A DNA stretch of 64,000 nt from Drechmeria coniospora (taxonomy: Eukaryota > Ascomycota > Sordariomycetes > Hypocreales > Ophiocordycipitaceae), in the NCBI RefSeq assembly GCF_001625195.1, contig NC_054389.1, forward strand, positions 6,506,520 through 6,570,519, given 5' to 3'. Shown piece after piece: positions 59,638-64,000 of this stretch. How positions within the stretch are numbered: position 1 is the first letter of the stretch; every line of letters begins with the position of its first letter. The notes under the pieces were generated by a model. It searched no databases. It saw nothing but the letters and a program-made list of their open reading frames with translations, and was not told where the DNA came from. The position numbers and the translations under genes are program-made.

Positions 59638-60172
59638 CTTCGTCGTTGATATTCAAACGGACACATGAATGACTGGTGCGTCGTGCCTGTTGCACCAGCG
59701 AAACACTCAATTTTCTAACAATGGCGAAGGTTTTGGAACAAAAAAAAAAGAAAAAAAGAACTTCAAATTCAATGTCTGTGGTAAAGAAAGGCTTTCAATG
59801 TGACTATGAAGGGGTTGTAACATTGTCACATTACATAATTCAGAAAATAAAGTCCAGGACTGCCTTGATCATCCTGGCGTCCACTCTTTGCAAAGTTTGA
59901 CTCCGATGCCTTGAGAAAGCACCCTCGTGCTTTTGCGGTATACTCTTGAACCGTTAGCGGCACTCACAGCTGCAATAATAGCTATACGAATCGTTCTGCT
60001 GATTTCTCGGTACGATTGCTATAGTACTCGCAGTAATGGAACACATCTAAGGCTGTATGCATTCAAGTTATGCATAAGTCAATGCCATCGTGCTGCTGTA
60101 CGTTGCCATCAAGCTGGTCTTGGCATGTTTTTTCTACGCATACTGTACAGTATCTGCGTCTGCCATGCTAAA
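59638..60172. other. Intergenic, convergent 3' ends
   Basis: A/T-rich gap between the secreted protein gene and the prenyltransferase gene, with an A-rich run (AAAAAAAAAAG) near 59741. No gene is recognised. Confidence 0.5.
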
Positions 60173-61603
60173 TCACCACACTTCCGAGCCGGCCTCCTCG
60201 GCGAGCGGCGTGCTAAAGTATACTGTCTGATAAATACCATTCTTCTCGGAGAAGAGGAACGATGCATCGCAATGTACTGGCACCGCTCGTTCTTGGTTCA
60301 CCGGCCCACTGTACCCAGTCAGCGATGATGCATCTGGCAACTTGTAGCGGTATTCCAAAGGCTCACAAGGCATCTTCGAACACGGCCTTGTATTTTCCCT
60401 CTTGGCCCCATTCGTAGCCGCACTTTCGAAATACAGCCGAATAATTCTGAACCGTCTCCTCGTCGCTTCGCACGTAGTTCCACGTCGGCAGGTACGTCTT
60501 GACCTCGGGATGCTCGCAGCCCGGTCGCAGCTCGAAGCTAAAGTACAGCTTCTGGAAAAACATGGATGCATCTTTCAGAGGCTTGTCAAAGTCGTCGTCC
60601 GGCAGGCCCTCGGGCTCTTGGAGAAGAAGAGGCCAGATTTCGTGCAGGACTTCGAGACTTTTGCGAGTTGCCTCGTCCTTCAAGCGTCCCCCGATCGTGA
60701 CGTATTCCCGTACAGTATTGAATGAATTGCTCTTGCTGTGCACGTAGAGCTTGACGCGTGCGTTGGCAAGCCCGGCTTCGTCGACACAGTCCACTCCCAC
60801 AAGCTCAATGCCCGATGGAACGGGACGAGTGGAGAGAAATCTATGACAGAGTAAGCCGGCATCTTCAGTGCGTGTTTACTATTGCATCTATAGTTTGAAA
60901 CGCACTCTTGGACAAGGTCAATAGCCTCGGGGTGGAGGGCGGGCTTTAGATCGCGAAGAACAGCCCAAGTCAGTTCATTTACCGATGCACCCGTGACGAT
61001 CTCCTTAACCTTGGGGTTGAAGTAGGTCTTTGAAGAAACTTGGTCGCCTTTCAAGTCAAAGGCAGCAAACGCAAGAGGAAGACTCTTTGGCGGCTTCACT
61101 GGCGCATCAGCCGGAATACATTTTGCCATCCATCTCTCCATCGCCAGGAGCCCTCCTGCTTGCTCCTCAGGTGTCAACGCAAAGGACTTCATCAACACAT
61201 CGCTCCATTGCGTACTGAAGCCGAGTGTGTCAGCAAAGTGTGAGATGATATTCTTGGCAGCCTCAATGGCAAAAGGGTCGCTCTCGCTACCGCCCTGCGG
61301 CCCCAGAATCTCCCAGCAGTAGCGCACCAGCGGCTTTCGAGCGCTGAGGTTGACGCTGAGCTGAATAGGACTACCACTCTTTGTGAGGAATGACTTGGTG
61401 TAAGCAACGGACGGCCGTGGACCAAGATTTGGCAGAACGTGCTTGGTCAGGAACTGAACTTGTGCATCTTGTTCCTCAGACGAATAAGATCCAGTAGATC
61501 TGAGGAGGGAGCGAAGAACTGGAACAGCATGGGCAGTCCAATATTCCAAATCCGCTGCACTGGAGTGCCCTTTCATTTCGGTGATTGCTGGCTGACCGGT
61601 CAT
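60173..61603 (-). CDS. Aromatic prenyltransferase, DMATS type (indole prenyltransferase)
   Basis: Exons 61603-60906, 60840-60367 and 60308-60173 give 435 aa, normal for the dimethylallyltryptophan-synthase superfamily. These soluble ABBA-fold enzymes transfer a prenyl group from DMAPP (or longer donor) to an indole or other aromatic ring without a DDxxD motif. Family features are SFLTKSGSPIQLSVNLSARKPLVRYCWEILGP, AFAAFDLKGDQVSSKTYFNPK, GIELVGVDCVDEAGLANARVKLYVHSKSNSFNTVREYVTIGGRL, FFQKLYFSFELRPG and KTYLPTWNYVRSDEETVQNY. The last splice restores the typical end (CDASFLFSEKNGIYQTVYFSTPL). Introns are 65 and 58 bp. Another in-frame ATG at 61672 would add 23 residues. It is transcribed in the same direction as the P450 to its right, which suggests a shared pathway. 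Substrate unknown. Confidence 0.92.
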
Positions 61604-62526
61604 GGCTGCTTCTGCTCGGCGGGTATGCGATGTGATTTGATAGCAGCGTCGAAGTGAATGTAGATGTACCATATGAGAATGGTAAAGCGAAGAGAGGCCT
61701 ACCTTTATTAAGATATATTTCCTTATCGAAAAATAGACGACGCAAAGTGATGAGAAAAAAATGTGCCGTGTCGGACGGAGCTGCAACGCCGGGGAAGGTT
61801 TATAGGCAGCCGCAAAAGGATCGCTGAAACAGCGGCTGACGCCCGAGAAGCATCCGTCGGTGTACAGTAAAAAAACCAAGAAACCAGAGGAATAGTATGC
61901 GTCAGCCGGCCTACCAACAAGTCATGCAGTCATCATGGTAGATTGACGGTGGGGTATGCCAATCTTGGAACGTTTATGACGTGTGAAGGCTGGGGCTAAA
62001 ACAACGGTATCATTGCAGGATGCACGACTGCAGTTGATATGCCGCATGCCATTTCGCAATGTTATCTCCCTGACGTGACATGCGAGTCAAAGTGCGGATA
62101 CATGAACACAGCCGTCCCTCCGAGTCGATGGTTTTCGATCCATCTTCTCATGCATGCGTGCGCAATCCTCTGGTTCCCCGACGTTTCGATCCTTGACGGG
62201 CTCAGTCGTCCCACCTAGGTGCTGTGTTTGGTCGTCGTGCCAAGCCAAAAGGAGGCATGCCGTATGAGGCCATTGTAAGCTGTCGAGATGACAAGACATC
62301 AAATGAAAGGATTGCCAGCGAGCTGTACAGTCGCAATAGAGGGCTTTCGTGCGCTCATGTCACAAATGGTACATTGTACACACGAAATGCATTGCATCAA
62401 TGAGGTCGAAATTCATGCGCAAGGGCAACGGGATAAACGAACATGTCGTCAGTACGGCATACGATGACCATCCTCCCAGAAAATACCATACTCGGTTCCC
62501 TTCTGGATAGTGCTTCTGATCGGGGA
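61604..62526. other. Intergenic between prenyltransferase and P450 genes
   Basis: This region must contain the prenyltransferase promoter and the P450 3' UTR. A TATA-like ATATAT element lies near 61715 on the minus strand. No gene is recognised. Confidence 0.5.
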
Positions 62527-64000
62527 CTAAGTGCCACGGCGACGAAGTAGGACGACAGACTCTCGGTTTGGGAGAATCTTGTCACCCTGGATGGAATTTA
62601 CCGGACGGCGAGTCATATCATTTCCTTCCAATTTCAAGTCATATTCCAGAAGAATTCGACTCATAATCGATTTGATCATGTACTGGGGATTCTAGTTATC
62701 AGCCAGCGTGGTAAAGTAGGGTATGATATCATCCTACCGAAGCGAAGAAGCGTCCTGGACAAGCATATCGACCAAGGCCAAAGTGCAGGTTTGCCGAACT
62801 GCTGTGTGAGAAAAGGGCGGATGCCTGCTTCTGGTGTGACCAGCGGAATGGGGAGAATGAGTCGGCGTTTTCGTCGCCAATCATTCCATCTTCCATGCCG
62901 AATTGTCTGGCCAGCAATCCAATCTGCTGTCCTGGTTTCAATTTATAGCCGTCAGAGAGTGTGATAGGCTTCCTGACAACACGTCGGAAGGTGACTGCGG
63001 CAAAGTTCATGATTCGTCAGAGAAACATCCCGGTGTGGTGTTGGGGGAAACCACGATGTAGGCTTACATTCGCCCACCGGATTGAAACGCTGCGACTCTC
63101 TCATCAAACTATCGAGTAGCCTCATTTCTAGCATTGCCTTCTGGCTTATTTCCTGCCAACCATTAGGCAAGATGGCCTCTTGCTCCTTTTTCAGTGCGTC
63201 TCTCAGGTCAGGGTTGGCCATGATGTCAAACAGCATGTGAGTAGTCGCCATGGCCGTCGTATGGACGACCGCCATACTTAGGATCCCAAGTGTACGATGG
63301 GCCAAGGCCTCTGGTTTTGCTTCTTCCTCAGTGCGGGCAAGGTCGATGCACCACTGCAAGAAATCGTCGTGCTTCTCGTCGGGGGATGCCCGTCGCCGCT
63401 CCACTTCGGAGCCGAGGAGTTGCTGGACGTACCTCAGTTGCTCACGGGCATTGCTGACGCTCGAGGTGGGAGAAAAGAATTCGAGGAGAGCGCCTACGCC
63501 CTTGCCGAGGTTTCGAAACGTGGCGATTGTGTCAAAGGTATTTCGGCTGTAGGACGCAGAGGTGTCGAGGAACCTTTCGTCGCGGCAGATGGGCTCACCG
63601 ACGAATACCCTGGCCGAGGCTCGAGTCGACAGGTTAAGGATGAGGTCGTATGGAATCACGGGAGCCCATTTACCTAATGTGATCAAGCAAGTCAGTTGGT
63701 GGAATAGGAACAGACTAGCCGACCACTGTTGATGATGCCACAGACCGACACATTCGGGCAAGACTTTGCCGAAAGTACATTTGAGCTCATCGAGAACGAC
63801 GGGAATGATTCGCGCTACAAATGACATTAGATTTATTATAACGGTATTGATATTCAACTCGCAATTCCAGCTCTGCTTACGAAGTCCTGGTGTCAAGCGC
63901 CGGTGGATGGCGTCTGAGTGCAACTCGCTGCCGAGCAGGATACCAGTGAGGCTGCCGGCGTTATCATCAAAGCTTGCCGTCAGGGGGTCCAGCTTGTCGC
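62527..64000 (-). CDS. Cytochrome P450 (ent-kaurene-oxidase/paxilline-P450-like group), 5' partial
   Basis: Exons are 64000-63881 (continuing outside the window), 63814-63752, 63673-63068, 62994-62738 and 62691-62527. The visible part has LTGILLGSELHSDAIHRRLTPGL, the I-helix stretch GILSMAVVHTTAMATTHMLFDI, the ExxR motif (RESQRFNPVGEF), TFRRVVRKPITLSDGYKLKPGQQ and the heme loop FGLGRYACPGRFFASN with the axial cysteine. Several of these resemble fungal P450s of terpenoid and indole-diterpene pathways (ent-kaurene oxidase, PaxP/PaxQ types); that placement is from memory of motifs. The I-helix lacks the usual AGxDT and reads VVHTTA, as in that group. The intron at 63674-63751 is 78 bp without a stop, so it can be mistaken for coding sequence. 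The next gene is a DMATS prenyltransferase. Confidence 0.9.

Overview
This window comes from a filamentous ascomycete. The genes carry many short introns (about 45-190 bp) with GT...AG ends and CTAAC/CTGAC branch sites, coding regions are GC-rich, and the families are Pezizomycotina types: a fused imidazole glycerol phosphate synthase, Zn2Cys6 regulator, LaeA-like methyltransferase, fungal P450s, an indole prenyltransferase and small secreted proteins. The protein style suggests Sordariomycetes, probably Hypocreales. That placement is an inference; no marker gene was compared.

Left third (1-20.8 kb): the 3' end of HIS7; an ornithine decarboxylase antizyme gene needing a +1 ribosomal frameshift (- strand); a seven-zinc-knuckle GIS2/byr3 protein; a cytochrome b5-acyl-CoA dehydrogenase fusion; a LaeA-like methyltransferase convergent with a P450 and followed by a Zn2Cys6 factor (possibly a small metabolic group); and an unrecognised protein with an N-myristoylation-like start.

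Middle (21.4-35.6 kb): three genes covering glycerol use lie in a row with no other recognisable gene between them: glycerol kinase, an aquaglyceroporin, and mitochondrial FAD glycerol-3-phosphate dehydrogenase. Together they cover entry, phosphorylation and oxidation to dihydroxyacetone phosphate. The long gaps between them are packed with a dispersed GTACGGAGTAC-type motif.

Right third (35.6-64 kb): an intron-containing tRNA-Thr(CGU), a FAR1-domain fragment of a Mutator-like transposase ending at a stop codon, a secreted berberine-bridge-type FAD oxidoreductase, a secreted protein, a flavin amine oxidase, the core autophagy gene ATG2, a GT8 glycosyltransferase, an 85-residue cysteine-rich secreted protein, and, at the edge, a DMATS-type prenyltransferase next to a P450. 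The last two look like the border of a secondary-metabolite cluster that continues beyond the window.

Exon structures were worked out by hand from reading frame, splice signals and remembered family sequence patterns. Every multi-exon model given keeps the reading frame. No alignment or database search was run.
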